A stretch of DNA of 64,000 nt, from positions 124,001 to 188,000 of the forward strand of contig RXJD01000009.1 in assembly GCA_003987775.1 (NCBI GenBank), read 5' to 3'. A program made the position numbers and the translations under genes. The DNA comes from Mycobacterium sp. Lineage in GTDB: Bacteria; Actinomycetota; Actinomycetes; Mycobacteriales; Mycobacteriaceae. The notes beneath the pieces were generated by a model. The model did no database searches, had not been told where the DNA came from, and saw nothing but the letters and a program-made list of their open reading frames with translations. Below are positions 42,171 to 50,557 of the stretch, piece by piece. Position 1 is the first letter of the stretch. The number at the start of each line of letters is the position of its first letter.

Positions 42171-42856
42171 GCTCCCGGCTGGTGGCGGTCACCCTGCTCG
42201 CGCTGCTTCCCGTCCTGGCGCAGTGTTCCCGTGCCGCCCCACCCCACGCGGCCGCCCCGACCACTTCGCCCCCGTCCTCGTCGGCCGCTGCGGCACCGAC
42301 CACCGCGGCGGTCGAGCCGGTCACTGCCACCGAACTCGGAGCGAGCTGGCATCCGGGCTGCCCCGTGGAACCCACGCAGTTGCGGCGAATCCATGTCGGC
42401 TACAGAGGTTTTGACGGCCAAACTCACCAGGGCGAACTGGTCGTGCACGAAGACCTGGTCGCGGATGTCACCGAAATCTTCACGCTGCTCTACCGGCTGG
42501 GCTATCCCGTCGAGCGGATGCAGACGGTCGACCACTACCCGGGAGCTGACGACGAGCTGTCGATGGAGGACGACAACACCTCGGCGTTCAACTGCCGCAC
42601 CATCCCGGGCACCGACCGATGGGCTCAACACGCTTACGGCCGGGCGATCGATCTCAACCCACGTCGCAACCCCTGCCGCTATGCCAACGGAACGTTCGAG
42701 CCGCACAACGCGGCACCGTATTTGGACCGCAGTCGCCCCGATCCCGGGATCCTGCACACCGGCGACGCGGCGGTGCGGACCTTTACGGATCGCGGCTGGC
42801 GATGGGGCGGCGACTGGACCACTCCGGTTGATTACCAGCACTTCGAACGTCCCTGA
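42167..42856 (+). CDS. M15-family D-alanyl-D-alanine carboxypeptidase, exported
   Basis: A 229-residue zinc peptidase. A hydrophobic signal (LVAVTLLALLPVLAQC) is followed by a Pro/Ser/Ala linker. Cys is preceded by Gln, so a lipobox is doubtful. Catalytic part: FNCRTIPGTDRWAQHAYGRAIDLNPRRNPC with zinc ligands His and Asp in HAYGRAIDL, and third ligand His in VDYQHFE at the C-terminus. This is the M15C type that trims peptidoglycan stem peptides. TTG start overlaps the VOC stop by 4 bp. Convergent with the serine hydrolase gene. Confidence 0.87.
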   Translation: MSSRLVAVTLLALLPVLAQCSRAAPPHAAAPTTSPPSSSAAAAPTTAAVEPVTATELGASWHPGCPVEPTQLRRIHVGYRGFDGQTHQGELVVHEDLVADVTEIFTLLYRLGYPVERMQTVDHYPGADDELSMEDDNTSAFNCRTIPGTDRWAQHAYGRAIDLNPRRNPCRYANGTFEPHNAAPYLDRSRPDPGILHTGDAAVRTFTDRGWRWGGDWTTPVDYQHFERP

Positions 42857-42858
42857 AT

Positions 42859-44367
42859 TCAGAGGCCGAGTGCCCGCGCCGCCGCCGTCGCGACCTCACC
42901 CCGCAAGGTCGACATCGGCGGACTGCCCCGGGTGTGGATCGAGTTGGAGAGCAGCACGATGTACGTGTCGGAGCCGGGGTCTATCCACAGCGAGGTCCCG
43001 GTGAAGCCGGTATGCCCGAAACTGCCGACCGGAAAGACCGCACCCCGTGGTGCCGACTGGCCGGTGTCGATGTCCCAGCCGAAGCCGCGCAGGTTCTGCC
43101 CCGCAATCGCCGGGTAACGCGCAGCGAGCAGCGGCTGAGGCCGATTCGGCCGTTGCGCAAGGGCTTTCCGGGCGGCCTGGTTGGCCGCATCGACCTGTTG
43201 GGGCGAGTGTCCGGGCTGCTGGGGCGTGGTCATCATCACCAAAGTCGCTTGTTGCAAGGGGAATTCGCTGGGACGGCCGGCGAGCCGGTCGAGGAGCGCT
43301 TGCGCGAAGACGCTGACGTCGTGGGCCGTGGAGAAAACGCCGGCATGGCCGGCCACCCCGCCCATCCGGCGCGCCGTCGTGTCATGCACGGTGCCGCGCA
43401 GCAGGTGATCCAGATCGGGGTTGCTGCGGGGATCGGCTCTGCCCTCTTCGTCGCGTGCCGTCGGTGCGATACGCGCCAGCAGGCCGGTGTTCCAGGTTCC
43501 TTCCGGACAGGTGGTCGGCAGCTGGCCGGCCCCGGGTGCCCACGCGACCGCGGATCCGTATGTCGTGTGCGGACCACAGGCTTTGACGGGCGGGAGGAAG
43601 CCGCTCTCGTCCATGCCGAGCGGATCAAAAATGTGTTGCCGCGCATACACATCCAGAGCTTCGCCGGAGACTTTCTCCACCAGCGCCCCCAGCAGGATGA
43701 AGTTGATGTCGGAGTAGCGGAAACCCTCGCCGGGCCCGGACTGCAGCGGCGTGCTGAGCGCCCGGTGGATGCCCTCGGCCTTGTCGGGCCCGTTAAGTCC
43801 CCAGGGATCTCTGAGATCGACGTCGCCCGGTTCGCCGGAGGTGTGCGTGAGCAGCATCCGGACCGTCACCCTGGCGCGCCGCGGATCGTTCGCGGGGTTG
43901 AAGTCCGGCAGATGCTGCTGTGCGCGATCGTCGACCTGCACCGTGCCCTGCTCGACGAGCTGCATGACGGCGGTGGAGGTGACCAGGTTCTTCGTCAGTG
44001 ACGCCAGATCGAAGATGGTGTCCTCGGTCATCTGCTCCGCGGGGGCCGGCACCCCGTCCAGCCCGGGCTCACCGGCGTGCTTGCGCAACCCGTAGGCCCG
44101 GTGGAACGCGACCGCGCCCCCGTGCCCGATCTCGACCACGGCGCCGGGCAGCTTGTCGGCCGCGATCGCGTCGTTGATCAATGAAGAGACGGCGCCGAAG
44201 GCAGGTGCGTCCGCCATCTCGGGCAGCTGGCGTGGCGCCGCGTGAACGCGGGCAGGGGCCTGGTTCGGCGGGCCGCTGCTCACCGCAAACTGTGCCGCCG
44301 AGTCGTGCGTGCAGCCCGGGACGAGCGCCAGCAGAACCGTTGCGACTGCGATGGCGTTTCGCTTCAC
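42859..44367 (-). CDS. Lipoprotein beta-lactamase-fold serine hydrolase
   Basis: A 502-residue class-C-type penicillin-binding-protein/esterase. Lipobox LVPGC at about residues 15-19 suggests a surface lipoprotein. Catalytic motifs: SLTK (SxxK) in TIFDLASLTKNLVTS, YSD (Y-x-N type) in FRYSDINFILLGALVEKVSG, and the third HTG in GHTGFTGTSLWIDPG. A short-chain esterase or beta-lactamase-like role is typical; true substrate unknown. I choose GTG 44367, with GGGGAA upstream; a TTG at 44391 is in frame. Confidence 0.87.
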   Translation of the reverse strand: MKRNAIAVATVLLALVPGCTHDSAAQFAVSSGPPNQAPARVHAAPRQLPEMADAPAFGAVSSLINDAIAADKLPGAVVEIGHGGAVAFHRAYGLRKHAGEPGLDGVPAPAEQMTEDTIFDLASLTKNLVTSTAVMQLVEQGTVQVDDRAQQHLPDFNPANDPRRARVTVRMLLTHTSGEPGDVDLRDPWGLNGPDKAEGIHRALSTPLQSGPGEGFRYSDINFILLGALVEKVSGEALDVYARQHIFDPLGMDESGFLPPVKACGPHTTYGSAVAWAPGAGQLPTTCPEGTWNTGLLARIAPTARDEEGRADPRSNPDLDHLLRGTVHDTTARRMGGVAGHAGVFSTAHDVSVFAQALLDRLAGRPSEFPLQQATLVMMTTPQQPGHSPQQVDAANQAARKALAQRPNRPQPLLAARYPAIAGQNLRGFGWDIDTGQSAPRGAVFPVGSFGHTGFTGTSLWIDPGSDTYIVLLSNSIHTRGSPPMSTLRGEVATAAARALGL

Positions 44368-44443
44368 GTGATTCCCCGTGTTCACGGTCAAGGGCTGAGC
44401 AGTTTCAGCTTAATGTGGTCAGGAGTACTACCCGAAGGACCGC

Positions 44444-45304
44444 ATGAACATCGACGAAGAGTCCGTGACGACGCTCGAAGACCTGCGGGGTGATCTGGCG
44501 CAGCGGCACAAATGGACGCCCAGCGGTGGCAGCTCTGTCGAGGGCGCGGTCGTGGAAGCCGACATGGCGGCCCTGGCCCGCGACGGCTACGTCGTCTGGG
44601 AGAACCTGCTCAGCGCCGAGCAGTGCCGGGAGATCCGGGATGCGGTGCGCCCCTGGCTGGCGCATACCGGGCGCAACTCCTTCGAGGGCCGGCGCACCCA
44701 GCGCGTCTACAGCGTGCTGAGCCGCACCCGGGTGTGTGACCGGCTCGTCGACAATCCGCGGGTGCTGGCGGTGCTGGATCGCCTGCTGATGCCCAACTAC
44801 CTGCTGTCGGCATTGCAGGCCATCAACATCCAGCCCGGCGAGTCCGCACAGCTGGCCCACCACGACGACGGGTTCTACCCCATTCCGCGTCCGCGGGAGC
44901 CCTTGGCGGCGGCGACGATCTGGGCGATCGACGACTTCACCGCCGATAACGGCGCCACCGTGGTGATACCGGGTAGCCACCGCTGGGGTAAACACCGTCC
45001 TGGCCCGGAAGATCCTGCGATTCCGGTCGTGATGCCCGCCGGATCGTGTGTCTTCTTCGTCGGCACGCTGTGGCATGGCGGCGGCGCGAACACGACCACG
45101 GGCGACCGGCTGGCCGTCACCGCCCAGTACTGCCAGCCGTGGCTGCGACCGATGGAGGCGTTCACCCTGTCGGTGCCGCGTGACATCGCGCGAACGGTGT
45201 CCGACGACATCCGGCGGATGATCGGCTACAGCATCCACCCGCCGTTCGTCGGCGCCGTGGACGGCCTGCACCCGTTGCGGCTGTTGGGAACCGAACAGGA
45301 CTAG
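44444..45304 (+). CDS. PhyH-family Fe(II)/2-oxoglutarate dioxygenase
   Basis: A 286-residue phytanoyl-CoA dioxygenase-like enzyme. LARDGYVVWENLLSAEQCREIRDAV starts the domain. Iron ligands: HHDDG (about residue 147, HxD) and LWHGGG (about 210, distal His); WAIDDFTADNGATVVIPGSHRWG is the typical strand with product loop. Conserved Arg for 2-oxoglutarate appears in RLAVTAQYC. Substrate could be a fatty acyl or small hydroxylated compound. Overlaps the convergent PE-lipase by 4 bp. Confidence 0.85.
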   Translation: MNIDEESVTTLEDLRGDLAQRHKWTPSGGSSVEGAVVEADMAALARDGYVVWENLLSAEQCREIRDAVRPWLAHTGRNSFEGRRTQRVYSVLSRTRVCDRLVDNPRVLAVLDRLLMPNYLLSALQAINIQPGESAQLAHHDDGFYPIPRPREPLAAATIWAIDDFTADNGATVVIPGSHRWGKHRPGPEDPAIPVVMPAGSCVFFVGTLWHGGGANTTTGDRLAVTAQYCQPWLRPMEAFTLSVPRDIARTVSDDIRRMIGYSIHPPFVGAVDGLHPLRLLGTEQD

Positions 45305-46680
45305 GCGGCGATGCCCAGTTCCTGGTTGATCTGCGACCAGTACTGCGGGCCGTCCAGGGTGAGGATGATCCAGTCGTGAATCTGGCCGTTCGCCAGCACG
45401 AAGTTGAACGGCGCGGCAACCGCCCTGGCCGCGTCCTGCAGACGCAGGACATCGGGGGAAAGTATGTCGAGGTTGCCTGAGTAGACGTAGGTCTGCGGGA
45501 GGCCGGTCATGGCGCCGTAGAGCGGGCTCACCAAAGGGTTGGTGACCGACAGGTTGCCCGCCCACGCCCTGCCGATCTGCTGCGCAGGGCCGATCGGCAA
45601 CAGCGGGTCCTGGACGAACGCGATGTTCGGATTGGTCATCGACACGTCCAGCCACGGCGACAGCAGCACCATCGATCCCGCCTGGTTGAGCCCGTTGCCC
45701 GCGATGTACTGGGTGGCCGCCAGCGCCAGGTTGCCACCCGCGGAGTCGCCGATGACGCTGACGTTGGTGGGCCCGTGCAGGGCCACCTGCTCGGAAATGA
45801 GGTTGGCCATGGCAGGCACCACGAGGCCGGCGGTACCGCCCTGCTGCAGCAGCGGATAGATCGGCACCTGGACGGTCGCTCCGGTTTGATACGACATCAC
45901 CGAATAGTGGATCCAGTGCAGGAATGACGGCGGCAGGATGAAGGCGCCCCCGTGGATGGCGACGACGTATTCGCCGGTCGGATGAGCCGGCGTGATCTGG
46001 ACGACGCTCATCCCGTTGGAGGTGGTGTAGGAGACCGTCTCGCCGAGCAGCAGGTTCAGGAACGGCGGCGGAGAGTTGCCGATGAACCAGGACAGTGGCG
46101 GGACATCACTGGCGATCAGCGACAGGATCGGCGAACCCGTCATCGAGAGCTGAGGCTCGAGCCCGGACAGACTCAGCAGTGGTTTGACCGGGTAGAGCAG
46201 CGCTTCTTCGAGCCGCGTGATGAGTGAGGGCGAGCCGGTGAAGGTTCCGGTCTGGTCGGCCGCGAACGGCGGAGCGGCCGGCGCTCCGAAGATCCCGGTG
46301 ACAATCTCGTTGGCCAGCCGGTTGAACCCGCCGGCCAACGCCGCCGGTGCTTGCTGGATTTCCTGGGCAACGGCCTCGAAGGTGTTCAGCAGCGCGGCGT
46401 TGGACGCCTCGGCCGCGGCGTACGCCCCGCTTGCGCCGTTCAGCGCCTGCACGAACTGGTCGTGGAACACCGCCACCTCGGCGCTGAGCAGCTGATAGCT
46501 CTGACCATGGGCGGAGAACAACGACGCGATCGCAGCCGACACCTCGTCCTCGGCGGCGGACAGGACCGCTGTCGTGGCAATGGCCACGTCCCGGTTTGCT
46601 GTCGCGACCACCGAGCCGATCGACACCACATTCGTGGCCGCGGCGGCCATCACCTCGGGCAACACAAGCACGGATGACAT
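45301..46680 (-). CDS. PE-domain lipase/esterase (LipY-like), copy 1
   Basis: A 459-residue protein: PE domain (residues 1-95; SSVLVLPEVMAAAATNVVSIGS, YAAAE export motif), a linker of about 100 residues, and an alpha/beta-hydrolase of the hormone-sensitive-lipase group. IHGGAF (about 240, oxyanion hole), GDSAGGNLAL (about 308, nucleophile Ser) and the C-terminal GQIHDWI His are in place; an Asp in YSGNLDILSP may be the acid. In M. tuberculosis, LipY hydrolyses triacylglycerol after ESX-5 export and PE removal. ATG 46680 fits the PE consensus. Confidence 0.9.
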   Translation of the reverse strand: MSSVLVLPEVMAAAATNVVSIGSVVATANRDVAIATTAVLSAAEDEVSAAIASLFSAHGQSYQLLSAEVAVFHDQFVQALNGASGAYAAAEASNAALLNTFEAVAQEIQQAPAALAGGFNRLANEIVTGIFGAPAAPPFAADQTGTFTGSPSLITRLEEALLYPVKPLLSLSGLEPQLSMTGSPILSLIASDVPPLSWFIGNSPPPFLNLLLGETVSYTTSNGMSVVQITPAHPTGEYVVAIHGGAFILPPSFLHWIHYSVMSYQTGATVQVPIYPLLQQGGTAGLVVPAMANLISEQVALHGPTNVSVIGDSAGGNLALAATQYIAGNGLNQAGSMVLLSPWLDVSMTNPNIAFVQDPLLPIGPAQQIGRAWAGNLSVTNPLVSPLYGAMTGLPQTYVYSGNLDILSPDVLRLQDAARAVAAPFNFVLANGQIHDWIILTLDGPQYWSQINQELGIAA

Positions 46681-46805
46681 CGAGCTCAACCCACCCCTCC
46701 GGGCAACCCCCACGATGCCCAGCCAGTAACGATCGCCGAATAACCGAAGCTTATGACGCCGCGGCGAACCCACAAGTCAATTCGCCCGAATCTATTGTTT
46801 AGCCC

Positions 46806-47573
46806 ATGGACAGTGACGCGGACTCCGTCAGCCGCCGCCGGCTGTTGTCGCTCGCCGGCGGCCTGGGCCTGACGGCCACCATCGGGGCGTGCGCCGGGCG
46901 GACCGCTGCGGATCCTGCCCCGGTGCAGTCCACCACGTCCGCCGTCCCCGCGACACCCTCGCCAACCGCTTCGGCACAGCGGGCCGCCCCGGCGTCGGCG
47001 CTTTGCCGCGACGCGTGGGGCGCCCGTCCCGCCAAGCCCGGCGGCACACCCCAGACCATCGGCCGCATGACGCTGCACCACGCCGCGGTGGTGCTGGGCG
47101 CCAACAGCAATGCTCCGGCCCGCTTCCGCGCGGACCAGCGTTACCACCAGGACACGCTCGGCTGGATCGACATCGCCTACCACTTCGGTGTCGACGCCAA
47201 CGGCAACATCTACGAGCTGCGCCGACCCGACATTGCGGGCGACACGGCCACCGACTACAACACGATCGGCCACTTCCTCGTCATCTGCGAAGGCGACTTC
47301 GACAAGGAAACGGTGCCGGATGCGCAGGTTCAGGGAGCTGCACGCGTATTCGCCTGGGCAGCAGCCAGATACGGCATCTCGACGAACACGCTGGCCGGCC
47401 ACCGGGATCTCGCCCAGACCTCGTGCCCCGGAAAGAACCTGTACGCCTACCTTGCGTCGGGCGAACTCAAGCACCGCGTCGACACTCTCCTGGAAGCCGG
47501 CGGCGTGGACCTGCAGCCATTGTGCGGAGCCGGAGGCGCGGCGAGGGTCGCCGACATCGAAGCCGGCAACTGA
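46806..47573 (+). CDS. Tat-exported lipoprotein N-acetylmuramoyl-L-alanine amidase (PGRP fold)
   Basis: A 255-residue protein. SRRRLLSLAGGLGLTATIGAC at residues 9-29 combines a twin-arginine motif with a lipobox (TIGAC). After a Ser/Thr/Pro linker comes an amidase_2/PGRP domain: LHHAAVV, RYHQDTLGWIDIAYHFGVDANGNIYELR, GHRDLAQTSCPGKNLY. Zn ligands are the first His in LHHA, the His in GHRD and the Cys of SCPG. It cleaves the MurNAc-L-Ala bond of peptidoglycan. A 271-bp gap with nothing recognised follows. Confidence 0.87.
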   Translation: MDSDADSVSRRRLLSLAGGLGLTATIGACAGRTAADPAPVQSTTSAVPATPSPTASAQRAAPASALCRDAWGARPAKPGGTPQTIGRMTLHHAAVVLGANSNAPARFRADQRYHQDTLGWIDIAYHFGVDANGNIYELRRPDIAGDTATDYNTIGHFLVICEGDFDKETVPDAQVQGAARVFAWAAARYGISTNTLAGHRDLAQTSCPGKNLYAYLASGELKHRVDTLLEAGGVDLQPLCGAGGAARVADIEAGN

Positions 47574-47844
47574 CGCACGGCATCTATGGGCAAAGTTCTT
47601 TTACGCTGCACCACAGAGCATTTGATCGATGGTCTCGATAATCCGCACAGTTGCCTGCATTCGACTGAATGCCGATCGCGGGACCGGCAGTGTGCCCTCG
47701 TCACGAAGCGCGCCGTGCCGCGGCAGTTCGTCGCGACGCAATCCCTGAAGCTTTGGGTGAACACCGGTCGACGAACCCTTATCCTTCGAGGGTGGATCTT
47801 GCACGTGAACGCGGGCGCGGGGCCGGTTCACCACGAGGACCGGG

Positions 47845-49869
47845 ATGACTGCCGGAGACCATCCGCTCGCGCAGTCCCTGGCCGATTGCGCGAGCGAGCA
47901 GTTGCACCTGTCGGGCCGCATCCAGTCCCACGGGGCGCTGATCGCCGCCGACCTGCAGGACAGCCGAATCACCTATGCGAGCGCCAACACCGCTGAGTCG
48001 ATCGGGGTGGCGCCGGACCAACTTTTCGACTCGCCGTTGCTGAGTGTCTTCCCAGCGGACGAACACCAGCGGCTCGAGGAGGCGATCGAGCAAACCGGCT
48101 ACCGGCCCTCCTCCCCCGACCTCTACGGGGTACGCCTGGCCGCTGGCGTCGGCTTCAAGGTCGATGTGATTCTGCACCGGGTGGCCGGCCAGATCGTCGT
48201 CGAGATCGAGCGGGCGCACGGCGAGGATCCAGCCAATCTTGTTCCGGTCCTCTATGCCTCACAGGGGATCGGCGAAGCGATGAGCGTTCCCGACATCGAA
48301 GCCGCCGTTGCGAGCGCCGTCCGGGCGATGACCGGATTCGACCGCGCAATGGTCTACCGGTTCCACGAAGACGAGCACGGCGAGATCGTCGCCGAAGACC
48401 GTCTGCCCGGCCTGGTTCGATACCTCGGGCATCACTTCCCCGCCAGCGACATTCCACCCCAGGCCCGCCACATCTACACGCGCAAAGCCTCGCGCTTCAT
48501 CCCCGATGTCGACGAGGGCGACGTCGCGGTCATCGCGTCCCCGCGGATGGCCGGAACCGCCCTGGACCTGAGTCACGCTGCGCTGCGCAGCGTGTCGCCG
48601 TTTCATCTGCAATTCATGCGCAACATGAATACCGCTGCGAGCGTGTCGTTTTCGATGGCGGAGGGCGGCCGGCTGACCCGCCTCGTGTCGTGCACGTCGG
48701 AACACCCCCGTTGGCTTTCCCGCTCCGAGCGCCGAGCGTGTGAATTGCTGGTCTTGCAGGCGAAGCTCCAGGTCACCGCGGCCGAACAGATCTCCAGGCT
48801 CAATGATGCGGCCCGTCGTGAAGCTGTGCGCAACCGCCTGCGCGCCGCCATGCAGACGGCCCCTGCCATCGGCGAAGGCCTCGCTTCCGCTTCCGAGGAC
48901 CTGCTGGATCTCTGCGGGGCGGAGAGCGCGGCAGTCTGCGCAGACGGGCACTACCAATCGATCGGCGCAGCGCCATCAGAGGATGCCGTCCGACGACTCG
49001 CCAGCGAAATCCGCGCCTCCAGATCGCCCGGCTCGCCCTGGGCCGCTGACCGCTTGCAGCAACAGACCGCGGACGCTCTCGGGGCGGCCGGCTGCTTGTT
49101 CGTCGCACTCAGCGCACCCGACGACTTCGTGATCTGGTTCCGGCGAGACCGACTGCAACAACTCCGCTGGCTGGGCGATCCGCGCACGCATTCCACGGGA
49201 TCGCTGAATCCGCGCAAGTCGTTCGACACCTGGCTCGAGCAGACCAGCGGCTCCAGCGTGCCCTGGACAGAGGCCGACCTGCGGGCGGCGCGCCTGCTGG
49301 CATACGACGTCGAATCCGCGCAACTCAGCCGCGCCCAGGCCCAGCTCGCCCACCTCGGCATGCACGACCCGCTGACCGGGCTACCGAATCGTCACCATCT
49401 GAGCAGTGTGATGGCCGCCATGCTGGCGGGAGCATCGTCCGCCGCCCCGGTGGCCGCCATCTTCATCGACCTCGACCGCTTCAAAGCGGTCAATGACAAA
49501 TACGGGCACGAGGCCGGGGACTGCGTCCTGCGCGAGGTCGCCAAGCGCATCGCCGAGGTCACCCGCACCGGGGCAGACGTCGTGATCCGGGCCGGCGCGG
49601 ACAGCCCGCCCGCGGTCAGACTGGGGGGCGACGAGTTCTTCGTGCTGCTACCCGGGGCCGATGCCGCCGGGGCATCTCTGGTGGCGGAGCGCATCCGTCA
49701 GTCGCTGCTCGAGCCGATCGCCATCAACCCAGATCTCCGGCTGACCATCGGCGCTTCCATCGGGGTGGCGCTGGCGGCGGAGCCCGAAGAACTGCACCAT
49801 CTGCTGAGCCGGGCCGACGCCGCCATGTACGAAGACAAGCGACGCCCCAAGCCCGTGGAAGCATCCTGA
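47845..49869 (+). CDS. Bacteriophytochrome with diguanylate cyclase output
   Basis: A 674-residue photosensor: PAS (about 18-120), GAF (about 140-305), PHY (about 320-500), GGDEF (about 510-670). Cys15 in LADCASEQLHLSGRIQSHG is in the position where bacteriophytochromes attach biliverdin. GAF has PASDIP (about 199) and SPFHLQFMRNM. The usual ACHH at the end of the GAF is SCTS, so conserved His contacts with the D ring are lost. PHY shows the PRKSF tongue. RLGGDEFF is an intact cyclase site, so it probably makes c-di-GMP. No heme oxygenase gene is in the window. Confidence 0.88.
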   Translation: MTAGDHPLAQSLADCASEQLHLSGRIQSHGALIAADLQDSRITYASANTAESIGVAPDQLFDSPLLSVFPADEHQRLEEAIEQTGYRPSSPDLYGVRLAAGVGFKVDVILHRVAGQIVVEIERAHGEDPANLVPVLYASQGIGEAMSVPDIEAAVASAVRAMTGFDRAMVYRFHEDEHGEIVAEDRLPGLVRYLGHHFPASDIPPQARHIYTRKASRFIPDVDEGDVAVIASPRMAGTALDLSHAALRSVSPFHLQFMRNMNTAASVSFSMAEGGRLTRLVSCTSEHPRWLSRSERRACELLVLQAKLQVTAAEQISRLNDAARREAVRNRLRAAMQTAPAIGEGLASASEDLLDLCGAESAAVCADGHYQSIGAAPSEDAVRRLASEIRASRSPGSPWAADRLQQQTADALGAAGCLFVALSAPDDFVIWFRRDRLQQLRWLGDPRTHSTGSLNPRKSFDTWLEQTSGSSVPWTEADLRAARLLAYDVESAQLSRAQAQLAHLGMHDPLTGLPNRHHLSSVMAAMLAGASSAAPVAAIFIDLDRFKAVNDKYGHEAGDCVLREVAKRIAEVTRTGADVVIRAGADSPPAVRLGGDEFFVLLPGADAAGASLVAERIRQSLLEPIAINPDLRLTIGASIGVALAAEPEELHHLLSRADAAMYEDKRRPKPVEAS

Positions 49870-49886
49870 TTCGTCGTCCTGCATCG

Positions 49887-50039
49887 TCACTGAAAGTCGA
49901 TGAGCCCCCCGTCGGAGTGGCATATCCCGGCGACCGCCAGTTTCACCAGCACCTCGCCGGCCCGCGGTGGATCCAGCTCGATCTCACGGATCTCCCATGT
50001 CCGGCCCGCGCCCAGCAACACCGCGCCTTGGCATTTCAT
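49887..50039 (-). pseudogene. 5' remnant of a zinc-dependent alcohol dehydrogenase
   Basis: Fifty codons from ATG 50039 read MKCQGAVLLGAGRTWEIREI and later DPPRAGEVLVKLAVAGICHSDGG, the start of AdhX/NDMA-dependent-type alcohol dehydrogenases including the first zinc ligand region (CHSD). The frame ends with TGA after LIDFQ, where an intact enzyme would continue for about 320 residues. No further ADH sequence follows before the phytochrome stop at 49869. It is therefore a truncated gene, probably after deletion. Confidence 0.7.
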
Positions 50040-50079
50040 CGGCCGAGCATTCCATTGCGGCAGATCGGCCCGCCGACCA

Positions 50080-50094
50080 GGGACCATCGGCCCT
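50080..50094 (+). promoter_or_regulatory. DosR-like (hypoxia) box
   Basis: GGGACCATCGGCCCT resembles DosR boxes, with consensus GGGAC-N4-G(T/G)CCC. It lies 57 bp upstream of the ATG at 50152 and 41 bp from the truncated alcohol dehydrogenase start on the other strand, so it could serve either direction. Confidence 0.5.
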
Positions 50095-50151
50095 ACAGCG
50101 GGCCCACGCCGGGGGCGCATGATGCGTGCATATACCGGGAGGAGCGCCATC

Positions 50152-50484
50152 ATGGCAGAAACAGACACCGAGAAGAAGACCGTCGCGGAACGGGCGGCTG
50201 ACCTGACCGAACGAGCGGCCGGCCTTTCTGACGAAGTCCTCAAGTCGGTCGAATCCGGACAACGGGCGGCGATCGATGCGGTGCGCAAGTTCGTCGGCAC
50301 GGTCGAGGATTCGTTGCCCGGGCACGGTGAGGATCACCCGTCACGACGCAACACCATCGTGGACGCCGCTTTGGACATGGCGGACAAACTGGTCAAAACC
50401 CAGTACGAGTTCATCCGGAGCGTCGTGAGCAGCGCAAACGAGTCGTTGCACAAGCAGCCCGAGGACAAGCCACCCGCTGAGTGA
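50152..50484 (+). CDS. Conserved helical mycobacterial protein
   Basis: A 110-residue charged, helical protein with start [44 protein letters not shown] and a region [31 protein letters not shown] (50137-50144) fixes ATG 50152. Similar short proteins are found next to stress genes in mycobacteria. A DosR-like box upstream suggests induction by hypoxia. No enzyme motif. Confidence 0.72.
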   Translation: MAETDTEKKTVAERAADLTERAAGLSDEVLKSVESGQRAAIDAVRKFVGTVEDSLPGHGEDHPSRRNTIVDAALDMADKLVKTQYEFIRSVVSSANESLHKQPEDKPPAE

Positions 50485-50557
50485 TCGCCGTCGGCCGGGT
50501 GCGGTTGCGGTGGGTGAAATTCGCCCCCTCGCCGTGCCGGTTTGTAGGCTTTCGGGC

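Noticed and set aside
47574..47844. Possible small gene or RNA in the 271-bp gap before the photosensor gene
   Set aside because: No frame with a good start and ribosome-binding site, no tRNA-like fold and no palindromic element found by eye.
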